Positions 7,125 through 16,404 of a stretch of 64,000 nucleotides of DNA are shown here, piece by piece. The stretch comes from Candidatus Vicinibacter affinis (lineage in GTDB: Bacteria > Bacteroidota > Bacteroidia > Chitinophagales > Saprospiraceae), in contig JADJNH010000005.1 in NCBI GenBank assembly GCA_016714365.1, forward strand, positions 713,501 through 777,500, read 5' to 3'. The number at the start of each line of letters is the position of its first letter. Position 1 is the first letter of the stretch. Under the pieces are notes generated by a model. That model made no database searches. It worked only from the letters and a program-made list of their open reading frames with translations, and had not been told where the DNA came from. Position numbers and translations under genes: made by a program.

Positions 7125-8971
7125 GCTTGAAGGATCATATAAAGCCTGGAATTCTTAAGCTTATCTGGCTAGCGGGCATGGTGTTCCATGTTTTCAACGC
7201 ATATGGACAAATTTCCCCGGGAAAATTGTCCAAAGCACACAGCCATTTGGAAGGGATGAGTCAATGCACCCAGTGCCATACGCTGGGGGATAAAGTTTCG
7301 GATCAAAAATGTCTGGATTGTCATACTGCTTTGAAGAAGAGTGTTCAATCAAACAAAGGCTATCATGTTTCTTACGAAGTAAAGCCTAAAAATTGTATTT
7401 CATGCCACAGTGAGCACCATGGGCTCAAATTTGAAATGATTCGTTTTGATCAGAAGAGTTTTAATCACCGGCTGACCGGCTATGAACTTGAAGGGGCCCA
7501 CAAATCAAAAGATTGCAGAGAATGCCATAAGCCCGAATTCATTCAAAATGCAGAGCTCAAAAAAAATGCAAAAACTTTTCTTGGTTTGGATTCAAAGTGT
7601 CTGACTTGTCATGCAGACTACCATCAGAAGACCTTATCATTAGATTGCGCAAAATGCCATAATTTTGATAAGTTCAAACCTGCTGTTAAATTTAATCATC
7701 AGAAAACCGATTATCCCCTTTTAGGTGCACATCAGAAGTTAGACTGTGCTTCTTGTCATAAGAAGGAAATTCGTAATGGTAAGGATTTTCAGAAATTTTC
7801 GGAGTTGGAGTTTAAATCATGTGTTGCTTGTCATAAAGACGAACACAAAGGTCGCTTTGGAGCCAATTGTAAAGCATGTCATACGGAGGAATCGTTTCAT
7901 AAAATCAAGACATCTGCATCCTTTAATCATACATTGACCGGATTTGCACTGGAGGGAAAGCACAAGGTTATAGATTGCCGTAAATGTCATGACAACAGGG
8001 CTGGCACAATTGGACATTTCAGGGAGTTTGCTTCTCTTCGGAAACCTGAATGTTTGGATTGCCACAAAGATGTACATGAAGGAAAGTTTGGTAGTGATTG
8101 CAAGAAATGCCACCACCAGGAGAGCTTTCATATAAACAGAAAGCTTGACCAGTTTGACCATGACCTTACAAAATTTCCGTTGGCAGGGAAACATCAGTCA
8201 GTGGATTGTAAAAAGTGTCATAAGGCCGGAAGCATGACTGATCCCGTAGCATTTGATGCGTGCAAACGTTGTCATGATGATTATCATAAAGGTGAGTTCA
8301 GCTCCGATGCCAAATATCATGATTGTGGATCTTGTCATTCGGTAAACGGATTTGGGGAGTCATCTTTTGGATTTGAACAACATCAGGAAAGTGCCTTCCC
8401 GCTCTCTGGAGCTCATCTTGCGGTGGAATGCAAATCATGTCATCAAAAGAGTGAGCGCTGGACTTTTCGTCAAATCGGCAACCAATGTAAAGACTGTCAT
8501 AAAGATCCACATGCAGGAATTCTAGATGCAAAGTATTATCTGCCAAATCAATGTGCAAGTTGCCATAATGATGAAAATTGGTCAAAAGTCAATTTTGATC
8601 ACGGAAAAACCACTTTCGTCCTGGAAGGAAAACACGAATTAACCAGCTGCCGAAAGTGCCATTTCATTCAGGAAAAGGATGGGGCGGTTACACAAAAATT
8701 CAAGATCAAGGATAAGGAATGTTTCCACTGCCATAATAATCCGCATGGTCAGCAATTTGAACAAGGGGGTATTACCGATTGCTCCAGGTGCCATGGATTT
8801 ATAGGATGGGATGGTAAAAATTTTAATCACGATAATGCAAGATTTAAGCTTGATGGTCAACATAAAGTAGTATCTTGCAATCGTTGTCATGAACCGATGA
8901 TAGTTGATGGCCGAAAGGTGATCAACTATCGCAATGATAAACTTGAATGCAAGGACTGTCATTTAAAATAG
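7121..8971 (+). CDS. 23-heme periplasmic cytochrome c
   Basis: The 616-aa product begins with a hydrophobic export signal ending near AYGQ (about residue 29). I count 23 CxxCH heme-attachment motifs, the last only three residues from the C-terminus. Between them are repeated His-containing segments (FNHxxTGFxLxGKHK-like) that could supply distal His ligands for bis-His hemes. The spacing pattern resembles cytochrome c3/doubled-CxxCH proteins, but I cannot name a family. It has no obvious C-terminal sorting domain or lipobox, so a soluble periplasmic carrier is the simplest reading. Its ATG overlaps the previous stop (ATGA), and its last 25 nt overlap the start of the 67-heme gene. Confidence 0.88.
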   Translation: MSLKDHIKPGILKLIWLAGMVFHVFNAYGQISPGKLSKAHSHLEGMSQCTQCHTLGDKVSDQKCLDCHTALKKSVQSNKGYHVSYEVKPKNCISCHSEHHGLKFEMIRFDQKSFNHRLTGYELEGAHKSKDCRECHKPEFIQNAELKKNAKTFLGLDSKCLTCHADYHQKTLSLDCAKCHNFDKFKPAVKFNHQKTDYPLLGAHQKLDCASCHKKEIRNGKDFQKFSELEFKSCVACHKDEHKGRFGANCKACHTEESFHKIKTSASFNHTLTGFALEGKHKVIDCRKCHDNRAGTIGHFREFASLRKPECLDCHKDVHEGKFGSDCKKCHHQESFHINRKLDQFDHDLTKFPLAGKHQSVDCKKCHKAGSMTDPVAFDACKRCHDDYHKGEFSSDAKYHDCGSCHSVNGFGESSFGFEQHQESAFPLSGAHLAVECKSCHQKSERWTFRQIGNQCKDCHKDPHAGILDAKYYLPNQCASCHNDENWSKVNFDHGKTTFVLEGKHELTSCRKCHFIQEKDGAVTQKFKIKDKECFHCHNNPHGQQFEQGGITDCSRCHGFIGWDGKNFNHDNARFKLDGQHKVVSCNRCHEPMIVDGRKVINYRNDKLECKDCHLK

Positions 8972-11900
8972 CCTTACTCCTTTTCGGCACAGTAATTCTA
9001 AGTGCCCAGTCTCCTCATGGTCCCAAGTTATCAATAGATTGTGCCAAATGTCATAGCTCCACTTCATGGAGTTTTGATCAAAAGCAAGCGATTTTTTCTC
9101 ACGACAGTACAGATTTTAGTTTAAAGGGTCAACACAAGGCATTGGATTGCAGATCTTGTCATGAGAGCCTAAAGTTTGAAGAAGCTAAAACCAATTGTAA
9201 TTCCTGTCACCTTGATGTGCACAATCAGACAGTTGGTCTCAGTTGTGAACGATGTCATACGGAGGCATCCTGGATCGTTGACAATATAACAGAAATTCAC
9301 GATCGCACGAATTTTCCACTTATCGGGGTACATAAGTCAATAAATTGTAATCTATGTCATCTTTCTGAGACAAACATCCGCTTCAACCCCATTGGTATAA
9401 ATTGCATAGACTGCCATCGTAAGGATTTTGACAAAACTAAAAATCCAGATCATCAGAAAAATCATTTTTCGACCAATTGCACCGACTGTCATAGTCTGAC
9501 AGAGCAAGATTGGGTAACAGATAAAGTTGATCATGGATTTTTCCCTTTAGAGCAAGGCCATGATTTAAAAGATTGTGCTAAATGTCACAAGTCTGCGACT
9601 TATTCAGATATTTCAAGGGAATGTATTGCTTGCCACCAGGCAGATTACCAAAACACCAAAAATCCGGACCATCAGGCTGCCGGATTTCCAAAGGATTGTG
9701 CCAACTGCCATACTTTAGCACCTGATTGGAAACCTGCCCAGTACAGTGCTCATGATGTATTCTTCCCTATTTACAGTGGGAAGCATAAGAATAAGTGGAT
9801 ACAATGCCAGGATTGCCACAAAAACCCAACCGATTTTAATTCATTTACTTGCGTGAGTTGCCATAAAAACCCTGAGACTGACAAGGAACATGAAAAGGTA
9901 AATGGCTACGTCTACAACGATCAGGCATGTTTGGCTTGTCACCCTAGTGGAAGTTCAGAGCAGACTTTTGACCACAACAGTACAGGGTTTGTTTTGAATG
10001 GAGGGCATCAAGGAGTAGATTGTCTTAAATGCCATGACAAGGGTTTTAAAGGCACTCCAAGCACTTGTATATCTTGCCATCAGGAAGATTTTAATAAAAC
10101 TGTGAATCCTGACCACAAGCAATTAGGATTAAGCAATGATTGTGCTAGCTGTCACACTACCACTCCCGGATGGATGCCTGCCAGATTTGATAATCACAAC
10201 AATTATTATGTTTTACAAGATGCTCATGCATTGATAGCCAATGATTGTAAAGCTTGTCACAATGGAGATTATAAAAACACACCAAATACCTGTTTGGGTT
10301 GCCATCAGGCTGATTTTAATAATACCAAGGATCCTGATCACAAGGCAGGTCAGTTTCCTACAGATTGTGCCAGCTGTCATAGCCAAAAGGCTTGGCAACC
10401 TTCCACTTTTGATCATGATGGGCAACATTTTCCGGTATTTAGTGGAAAACATAAAGGTGTTTGGAATCAATGTTTAGAATGCCATAACAATCCTTCTGAT
10501 TACCGCCAGTACAGTTGCACGATTTGCCACTTGAATCCGGAGACTGACAAGGAACACGATGGTATAGGAGGATACGTTTATCAAAATAATGCTTGTTTAG
10601 CTTGCCACCCTACCGGGGATGCTGATTTTAAATTTGACCACAACACAACAGGCTTTCCACTGACAGGGGCTCATCAACAAACAAATTGTCTGGAATGTCA
10701 CAGTAAAGGGTTTAAGAATACTCCTAGCGAATGCGTTGCCTGCCATCAAAATGATTTTGACCAATCTATAAATCCTAAGCATAAAGACATTGGCCTGAGT
10801 ACTGATTGCATTAGTTGTCACACCACTCAACCGGGATGGACTCCGGCAAAGTTTGATGTTCACAACAACTATTACGTTTTACAAGATGCTCATGCAATTA
10901 TTGCAAATGATTGCAAGGTTTGTCACAACGGCAATTACCAAAATACACCCAATACTTGTGTAGGTTGTCACCAAGGTGATTTTAACAATGCCAAGGATCC
11001 GGATCACCTGGCGGGTAAGTTTCCAACAGATTGTGCCAGCTGTCATAATCAAAAGGCTTGGGAACCATCTACATTTAACCATGATGGAATGCATTTTCCA
11101 ATTTACAGCGGGAAACACAAAGGAGTTTGGAATAAATGTGCAGAATGTCACCTCAACCCGAGTGATTACAGACAATTCAGCTGTACCGTATGTCACACCA
11201 ATCCTGAAACTGATGAAGATCATAAAGGTATAGGTGGATATGTCTACGAGAATAATGCTTGTTTGGCCTGTCATCCGACCGGTGATGCCGATGTAAAATT
11301 TGATCACAACACGACTGGATTTTCTTTGACAGGCGCTCACTTACAAGCGAATTGTCTAGAATGCCACGCCAATGGCTTTAAAAACACGCCAGGTGAATGT
11401 GTTGCCTGTCATCAGACCGACTTTGACCAATCGCTGAATCCAAAACACAAAGACCTTGGAATCTCAACGGACTGTGCTACCTGTCATACTACCCAGTCTG
11501 GCTGGAATCCTGCAAGGTTTGATATCCACAATAATTATTACGTTTTACAGGATGCGCACGCATTAATTGCAAGCGATTGTAAGGCCTGCCATAATGGAAA
11601 TTATCAAAATACTCCTAATACTTGTGTTGGATGCCATTTGACTGATTACAACAACACAAAGGATCCCAACCATATGGCAGCACAATTTCCTAATGATTGT
11701 GCCAGTTGCCATAACCAAAAGAGTTGGGAGCCTTCAACTTTTGATCATGATACCAGGTATTTCCCGGTTTACAGTGGCAAACATAAAGGGGTTTGGAATC
11801 AATGTATAGAATGTCATACAAATCCTTCCAATTATCAACAGTTCAGTTGTACCGTCTGCCACTTAAACCCGGAAACGGATGAAGATCATAAAATGGTCGG

Positions 11901-13965
11901 GGGATACTATTATCAAAATGATGCATGTTTTGCATGTCATCCTACCGGGGATGCAGATTTTAAATTCGATCACAATACGACCGGATTTCCATTAACCGGA
12001 GCCCATCAGGTGGTTAATTGTCAAGAATGCCATAGTAAAGGATTTAAAGGCACTTCGACCGTTTGTGTCGATTGCCATCAATTGGATTTTGATCAATCCA
12101 TTAATCCCAAACATAAAGATTTAGGTTTTCCTACAGACTGTGCTTCCTGTCACACAACTCAAGCAGGATGGATGCCGGCGCGTTTTGATTTGCACAGTAA
12201 TTACTATGTCCTTGACGGAGCACATGCAGCCATTGCCAATGATTGTAATACCTGTCACAAAGGTGATTATAATAATACCCCAAACACGTGTGTTGGTTGT
12301 CACTTAGAGCAGTTTAACAGCTCTTTAAATCCTAATCACAAGGATTTAATGATTCCTACGGATTGTGCTTCATGTCACACCACCACTCCGGGGTGGGCAC
12401 CTGCCAGGTTTGATATTCACAATACTTATTATCCTTTAAATGGTGCTCATGCAAAAATTGCAAATGACTGTGTTTTGTGCCATAATGGTAATTACAACAA
12501 TACCCCGAACACTTGTGTAGGGTGCCATCAGGAAGATTATAATAATACAAAGGATCCAGATCATAAAGTGGCTCAATTTCCTACCGACTGTGCTACATGC
12601 CACAGTGAAAATGCATGGGTCCCTTCCACATTTAATCACGATGGATTGTATTTTCCAATTTATTCAGGAACCCACAAAATGCTTTGGGATAAATGTGTAG
12701 ATTGTCACACTAATCCTACCGATTATAAACAATTTACTTGCATCGGGTGTCACATCAACCCGGAAACTGATGAAGATCATTTGGGTGTAGGTGGGTATAT
12801 TTACGCAAGCTTTGCATGCTTAGCTTGTCATCCTACCGGAGAAAAGAAAATGGCTTTTGACCACAATCTAAGTCAGTTTCCTTTGACGGGTGCACATAAA
12901 GTAGTTGACTGCAAGGAATGTCATATGAATGGCTACAAGGGAACCCCTACAGAATGTAATCAATGCCATTTAAATGATTACAATAATTCATCAAACCCAA
13001 GTCACGTAAATCTTAATCTTTCAACTGATTGCGCTTCGTGTCACACTACTGCGCCAGGTTGGGAGCCGGCCCGCTTTGATATTCATGATAATTTCTATGT
13101 GTTAGATGGGGCGCATGCAAGTATTTCGAATGATTGCAAGGCATGTCATCATGGAAATTATAACAACACACCAAGCACATGTGTAGGCTGTCACAATACA
13201 GATTATAATAATTCTTTAAACCCAAGGCATGCCTCCTTAAACATTCCAAAAGACTGTGCCAATTGCCATACTACTGCTCCTGGCTGGGCGCCAGCTACTT
13301 TTGACATCCATAATAACTATTTCGTACTTGATGGAGCACATGAACCTGTTGCAAAAGATTGTTTTATTTGTCATAAGGGCAATTATAACAATACACCAAA
13401 CACATGTGTAGGGTGTCATTTGGCTGATTTTAATTCTTCTGTTAATCCAAACCACGTCAGTTTAAATATTCCTAAAGATTGCGCCAGTTGTCACACCACT
13501 GCTCCAGATTGGGAGCCTGCTACTTTTGGAATACACAACAATTATTATGTTTTAGCAGGGGCTCATGCGATTATTGCCAATGATTGTGCAACTTGTCATC
13601 ATGGTGATTACAATAACACCCCAAATACATGTTATGGTTGTCACCAGATTGATTACAATAACACCAATAATCCGGATCATCAGGCTGCTAATTTTCCGAC
13701 TACTTGTGCGACATGTCATAGCCAATCTGCCTGGACTCCTGCTAATTTCAACCATGATGGATTGTATTTTCCAATTTATTCTGGCAAGCACAAGGATGAA
13801 TGGAATCAATGTTCAGATTGTCATACTAACTCCACCAATTATAAAATTTTTAGTTGCTTTTCCTGTCATCCTAAGGGAGAAATGGATAATGAGCACAATG
13901 GTGTAAATGGATATTCTTACAACAGTGCAGCTTGTTATTCATGTCATCCGAAGGGTAAAAAATAA
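8947..13965 (+). CDS. Giant 67-heme cytochrome c built from tandem modules
   Basis: The 1672-aa protein has a signal peptide (MQGLSFKIALLLFGTVILSA, cut near residue 20). I count 67 CxxCH motifs by hand, from CAKCH just after the signal to CYSCH six residues from the end. From about residue 328 the motifs follow a 9-heme super-repeat of 222 residues with sub-spacings near 35, 15 and 25. Later copies are enlarged by exact 75-residue, 3-heme modules. Conserved His between motifs (FNHDG, YVLQDAHA, GKHKGVW) are candidate distal ligands. Such a chain could conduct electrons over a long distance in the periplasm, through a barrel or outside the cell. It sits directly before an outer-membrane beta-barrel gene. 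Heme count is seen; conduction is known for the class; the location is inferred. Confidence 0.9.
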   Translation: MQGLSFKIALLLFGTVILSAQSPHGPKLSIDCAKCHSSTSWSFDQKQAIFSHDSTDFSLKGQHKALDCRSCHESLKFEEAKTNCNSCHLDVHNQTVGLSCERCHTEASWIVDNITEIHDRTNFPLIGVHKSINCNLCHLSETNIRFNPIGINCIDCHRKDFDKTKNPDHQKNHFSTNCTDCHSLTEQDWVTDKVDHGFFPLEQGHDLKDCAKCHKSATYSDISRECIACHQADYQNTKNPDHQAAGFPKDCANCHTLAPDWKPAQYSAHDVFFPIYSGKHKNKWIQCQDCHKNPTDFNSFTCVSCHKNPETDKEHEKVNGYVYNDQACLACHPSGSSEQTFDHNSTGFVLNGGHQGVDCLKCHDKGFKGTPSTCISCHQEDFNKTVNPDHKQLGLSNDCASCHTTTPGWMPARFDNHNNYYVLQDAHALIANDCKACHNGDYKNTPNTCLGCHQADFNNTKDPDHKAGQFPTDCASCHSQKAWQPSTFDHDGQHFPVFSGKHKGVWNQCLECHNNPSDYRQYSCTICHLNPETDKEHDGIGGYVYQNNACLACHPTGDADFKFDHNTTGFPLTGAHQQTNCLECHSKGFKNTPSECVACHQNDFDQSINPKHKDIGLSTDCISCHTTQPGWTPAKFDVHNNYYVLQDAHAIIANDCKVCHNGNYQNTPNTCVGCHQGDFNNAKDPDHLAGKFPTDCASCHNQKAWEPSTFNHDGMHFPIYSGKHKGVWNKCAECHLNPSDYRQFSCTVCHTNPETDEDHKGIGGYVYENNACLACHPTGDADVKFDHNTTGFSLTGAHLQANCLECHANGFKNTPGECVACHQTDFDQSLNPKHKDLGISTDCATCHTTQSGWNPARFDIHNNYYVLQDAHALIASDCKACHNGNYQNTPNTCVGCHLTDYNNTKDPNHMAAQFPNDCASCHNQKSWEPSTFDHDTRYFPVYSGKHKGVWNQCIECHTNPSNYQQFSCTVCHLNPETDEDHKMVGGYYYQNDACFACHPTGDADFKFDHNTTGFPLTGAHQVVNCQECHSKGFKGTSTVCVDCHQLDFDQSINPKHKDLGFPTDCASCHTTQAGWMPARFDLHSNYYVLDGAHAAIANDCNTCHKGDYNNTPNTCVGCHLEQFNSSLNPNHKDLMIPTDCASCHTTTPGWAPARFDIHNTYYPLNGAHAKIANDCVLCHNGNYNNTPNTCVGCHQEDYNNTKDPDHKVAQFPTDCATCHSENAWVPSTFNHDGLYFPIYSGTHKMLWDKCVDCHTNPTDYKQFTCIGCHINPETDEDHLGVGGYIYASFACLACHPTGEKKMAFDHNLSQFPLTGAHKVVDCKECHMNGYKGTPTECNQCHLNDYNNSSNPSHVNLNLSTDCASCHTTAPGWEPARFDIHDNFYVLDGAHASISNDCKACHHGNYNNTPSTCVGCHNTDYNNSLNPRHASLNIPKDCANCHTTAPGWAPATFDIHNNYFVLDGAHEPVAKDCFICHKGNYNNTPNTCVGCHLADFNSSVNPNHVSLNIPKDCASCHTTAPDWEPATFGIHNNYYVLAGAHAIIANDCATCHHGDYNNTPNTCYGCHQIDYNNTNNPDHQAANFPTTCATCHSQSAWTPANFNHDGLYFPIYSGKHKDEWNQCSDCHTNSTNYKIFSCFSCHPKGEMDNEHNGVNGYSYNSAACYSCHPKGKK
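9928..13947 (+). repeat. Coding tandem repeat, 666-nt units with 225-nt insertions
   Basis: The codon of the first Cys in the C(L/F/Y)(A/S)CHP landmark falls at 9928, 10594, 11260, 11926, 12817 and 13933. The intervals are 666, 666, 666, 891 and 1116 nt, that is 666 plus 0, 0, 0, 1 and 2 times 225. One 225-nt unit is 75 codons and encodes three heme motifs; an example is 12139-12363, repeated at 12364. Copies differ at many third codon positions while lengths stay exact, which suggests an old array under protein-level selection. Confidence 0.9.
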
Positions 13966-13972
13966 AGACATT

Positions 13973-15637
13973 TTGCACAAGACATTTTTGTTGTTTTGTT
14001 TTTTTATAGTTTTGGCTGCCACAAATTTGATGGCCCAGTCAAAATATAAAATTATTGAAGGAGTAATTTCATATAAGAATGCCAACAACATTTATGTAAA
14101 ATTTTATTCTACACAGGAATTGAATATTGGGGACACTTTATATTTAAAAAATGACAATACAAACGCACCTGCGTTTAAAATTCAGCATAAATCATCCATT
14201 TCTTGTGTGTGCAATCAAATTGGAAATTTTGATATTACGACTGGCTTAAAGGTGTATGCTAAAATATTGCAAAAGGAAATACAAAGCAATCCAGTTCAGC
14301 ACTTAGATTCTTTAAATAAAAATAATGAAGTTCAGGATCTTGAAATTCTTGCCAATGTTCAGGATTCAATCAATTTGGTAAAGCAAAATGAAAAAAGGTC
14401 AGCACGAAAAGAGTTGATCAACGGTAGATTTTCTTTTTCTACCAACGGTGATCTGGACAATCCTGAACAATCCAGATTTACCCGAATAAGAATCTCCAAC
14501 TCGTTTAACATCAGCCATATCAATTCATCTAAATTTTCTTTTCAAAGCTATTTGACTTACCGACATCGCTTTGGCATTGATCAGAATGAAGTTGGTTTTT
14601 TTGATGACTTTAAGGTCTATACCCTTGCTGCAGGATATGAGATAAATTCGAAAAGTAATATTTGGTTTGGTCGAAAGATAAATTCAAATATTGCAAATAT
14701 GGGAGCCCTTGATGGAGTTCAATATGAACATACAATTGGTAAATTGGTAGCTGGAGTGTTAGCAGGTACCAGACCAGATGTATTTAACTATGGATTCAAC
14801 GGCAAATTAGCACAAGCAGGTCTCTACCTTGTGCAAAATACTGATACTAAGAATGGGTTGACGCAAACATCTCTTGCATTTGTGGAGCAACATTTTGCAG
14901 GAAAGGTAGACAGAAGATTTACCTATTTTCAGCACAGCAATAACCTTATAAGAAATCTGAATTTATTTCTTTCTGTTGAATTGGATTTGTATCAGCGTAT
15001 TCAGGAGAATAGTAAGCAAACTTTAAGACTCACTAGTTTTTATTCCAATCTACGATATAGAATAAATCGTCGTATTTCAATCCAGGCCTCTTACGATAAT
15101 CGCCGGAACGTTATTTATTATGAGTCCTTCAGAAATATTGTAGATCAACTTTTAGCTCAGGAAACCAGACAAGGTTTAAGATTCCAGATTAATTATGCAC
15201 CCATAAGATTTGTTTCTATAAATGCGAGTACTTTTTTAAGATTTCAAGGTATTAATGCCACTCCGACTACCAATCACATGCTGAACTTAAACTTTGCAAA
15301 TATTCCTGGCACAAAGATTTCAGCATCTCTGTCAGCAAATTATCTTGAGACTGAATACATCAAGGGTACAACTCTGAGTGGAAGAGCTTACAGAGACTTT
15401 TTCAAATCTAAACTTACTGTTGAATTAAATTATCGTCAAAGCAATTATACGTATGTCGGCTCAGAACAGACAATTCAGCAAGATATTGCAGGATTAAGTC
15501 TGAGTTATCAGATCAGCAGATTATCCTCCATTTTGTTAAATTTTGAATCAGGATTTGGAGATGGCTCGGAGTATAACCGCTATTTTGTTACTTATTTACA
15601 AAGATTTAAAAACAAGAAAAAATCCAATAATAAATGA
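13973..15637 (+). CDS. Outer-membrane beta-barrel protein, probable partner of the cytochromes
   Basis: Starting from TTG at 13973, seven nt after the upstream stop, the 554-aa product has a clean signal peptide (HKTFLLFCFFIVLAATNLMAQ). The in-frame ATG at 13907 would put the overlapped end of the cytochrome gene in front of that signal, so it is rejected. Residues 25-90 form a small beta domain (VISYKNANNIYVKFY), and about 95-150 look helical. From about residue 150 to the end there are alternating amphipathic strands rich in Tyr, Phe, Arg and Asn, as in porins. I do not recognise the family. Its place after two multiheme cytochromes recalls porin-cytochrome conduits (MtrAB type), but no homology to MtrB is claimed. 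Confidence 0.72.
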   Translation: MHKTFLLFCFFIVLAATNLMAQSKYKIIEGVISYKNANNIYVKFYSTQELNIGDTLYLKNDNTNAPAFKIQHKSSISCVCNQIGNFDITTGLKVYAKILQKEIQSNPVQHLDSLNKNNEVQDLEILANVQDSINLVKQNEKRSARKELINGRFSFSTNGDLDNPEQSRFTRIRISNSFNISHINSSKFSFQSYLTYRHRFGIDQNEVGFFDDFKVYTLAAGYEINSKSNIWFGRKINSNIANMGALDGVQYEHTIGKLVAGVLAGTRPDVFNYGFNGKLAQAGLYLVQNTDTKNGLTQTSLAFVEQHFAGKVDRRFTYFQHSNNLIRNLNLFLSVELDLYQRIQENSKQTLRLTSFYSNLRYRINRRISIQASYDNRRNVIYYESFRNIVDQLLAQETRQGLRFQINYAPIRFVSINASTFLRFQGINATPTTNHMLNLNFANIPGTKISASLSANYLETEYIKGTTLSGRAYRDFFKSKLTVELNYRQSNYTYVGSEQTIQQDIAGLSLSYQISRLSSILLNFESGFGDGSEYNRYFVTYLQRFKNKKKSNNK

Positions 15638-16389
15638 AACTAAATCAATTCATTTTAGCACTTTTTGTAATCATATTCATGGCATGTGATTCAAAACCAA
15701 AAGTGATCGTGGCAGATGATCGAACAGACACCTCTATGGAATCAACCTCAGATAATAAATCAGAATTAACTGGTGAAGCTGCCCCGGATGTACACCAGGT
15801 GATCGTTGGTGAGATTTTAAATACAGAAAGATATACCTATGCTGAAGTTACGGAGAATCAGGAGAAATTTTGGATAGCTGTGCCCAAACAAGATCTCGTG
15901 AAGGGTCATACTTATTATTACAGAGGTGGTTTAAAAAAGACGAATTTTCAAAGTCAAGAATTCAATCGGGTTTTTGAAGTTGTGTATTTGGTATCCAATA
16001 TTATAGATTCAAAAGAGCACCCCGGAGGTAATATAGGGGACAGCAAACAACTTGAAAATACTCCCTCCAATGGCAATAGAACTAAATCAGTAGCTGGCAG
16101 TATTAAGTTGTCTGAGTTGATTCAGAATAAAGCCAAATATGCAGGAAAAACTGTACTAATTAGTGGTCAATGTGTGAAGGCTAATTATCAAATTATGGGT
16201 AAGAATTGGTTTCATCTTCAGGATGGAAGTGAAGTTTCCGGAAAAAAGTCTGATCTGACTGTAACCTCAGCAGATGCAATCCAAATGGGAGAACAAGCAG
16301 TGTTCGAGGGTAAAATTGTTTTGAATAAAGATTTTGGAGCAGGATACAAATATGAGATCATCATGGAAGATGCTGTTCTAAAAAAATAG
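15634..16389 (+). CDS. Lipoprotein with two OB-fold-like domains
   Basis: The 251-aa protein has a lipoprotein signal with the lipobox Cys at residue 18 (IFMAC). Two similar beta-rich regions follow: one near residues 50-120 (GEILNTERYTYAEV, FWIAVPK) and one near 155-250 (ISGQCVKANYQI, WFHLQDG, VFEGKIVL). The first resembles OB-fold proteins found near multiheme cytochromes, such as NrfJ-like proteins. That is a resemblance from memory, not a search. The start overlaps the stop of the beta-barrel gene (ATGA), which ties it to the operon. It may help assemble the cytochromes or tether them to a membrane. Confidence 0.7.
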   Translation: MKLNQFILALFVIIFMACDSKPKVIVADDRTDTSMESTSDNKSELTGEAAPDVHQVIVGEILNTERYTYAEVTENQEKFWIAVPKQDLVKGHTYYYRGGLKKTNFQSQEFNRVFEVVYLVSNIIDSKEHPGGNIGDSKQLENTPSNGNRTKSVAGSIKLSELIQNKAKYAGKTVLISGQCVKANYQIMGKNWFHLQDGSEVSGKKSDLTVTSADAIQMGEQAVFEGKIVLNKDFGAGYKYEIIMEDAVLKK

Positions 16390-16404
16390 CTCCTTTTTGT
16401 TTGA

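Noticed and set aside
10879..11340. 153-codon open frame on the minus strand opposite the 67-heme gene, and several shorter ones along 7.8-13.8 kb
   Set aside because: They mirror the repeated CxxCH coding pattern; the same shadow recurs at each repeat and none has independent protein features.
9928..13947. Regular direct repeats that might suggest a CRISPR array or satellite
   Set aside because: Period 666/225 nt, fully coding, in frame and ending each unit in heme motifs; this is a protein repeat.
13907..13972. ATG start at 13907 for the beta-barrel gene
   Set aside because: It overlaps the cytochrome gene for 59 nt and puts unrelated residues ahead of a clean signal peptide.
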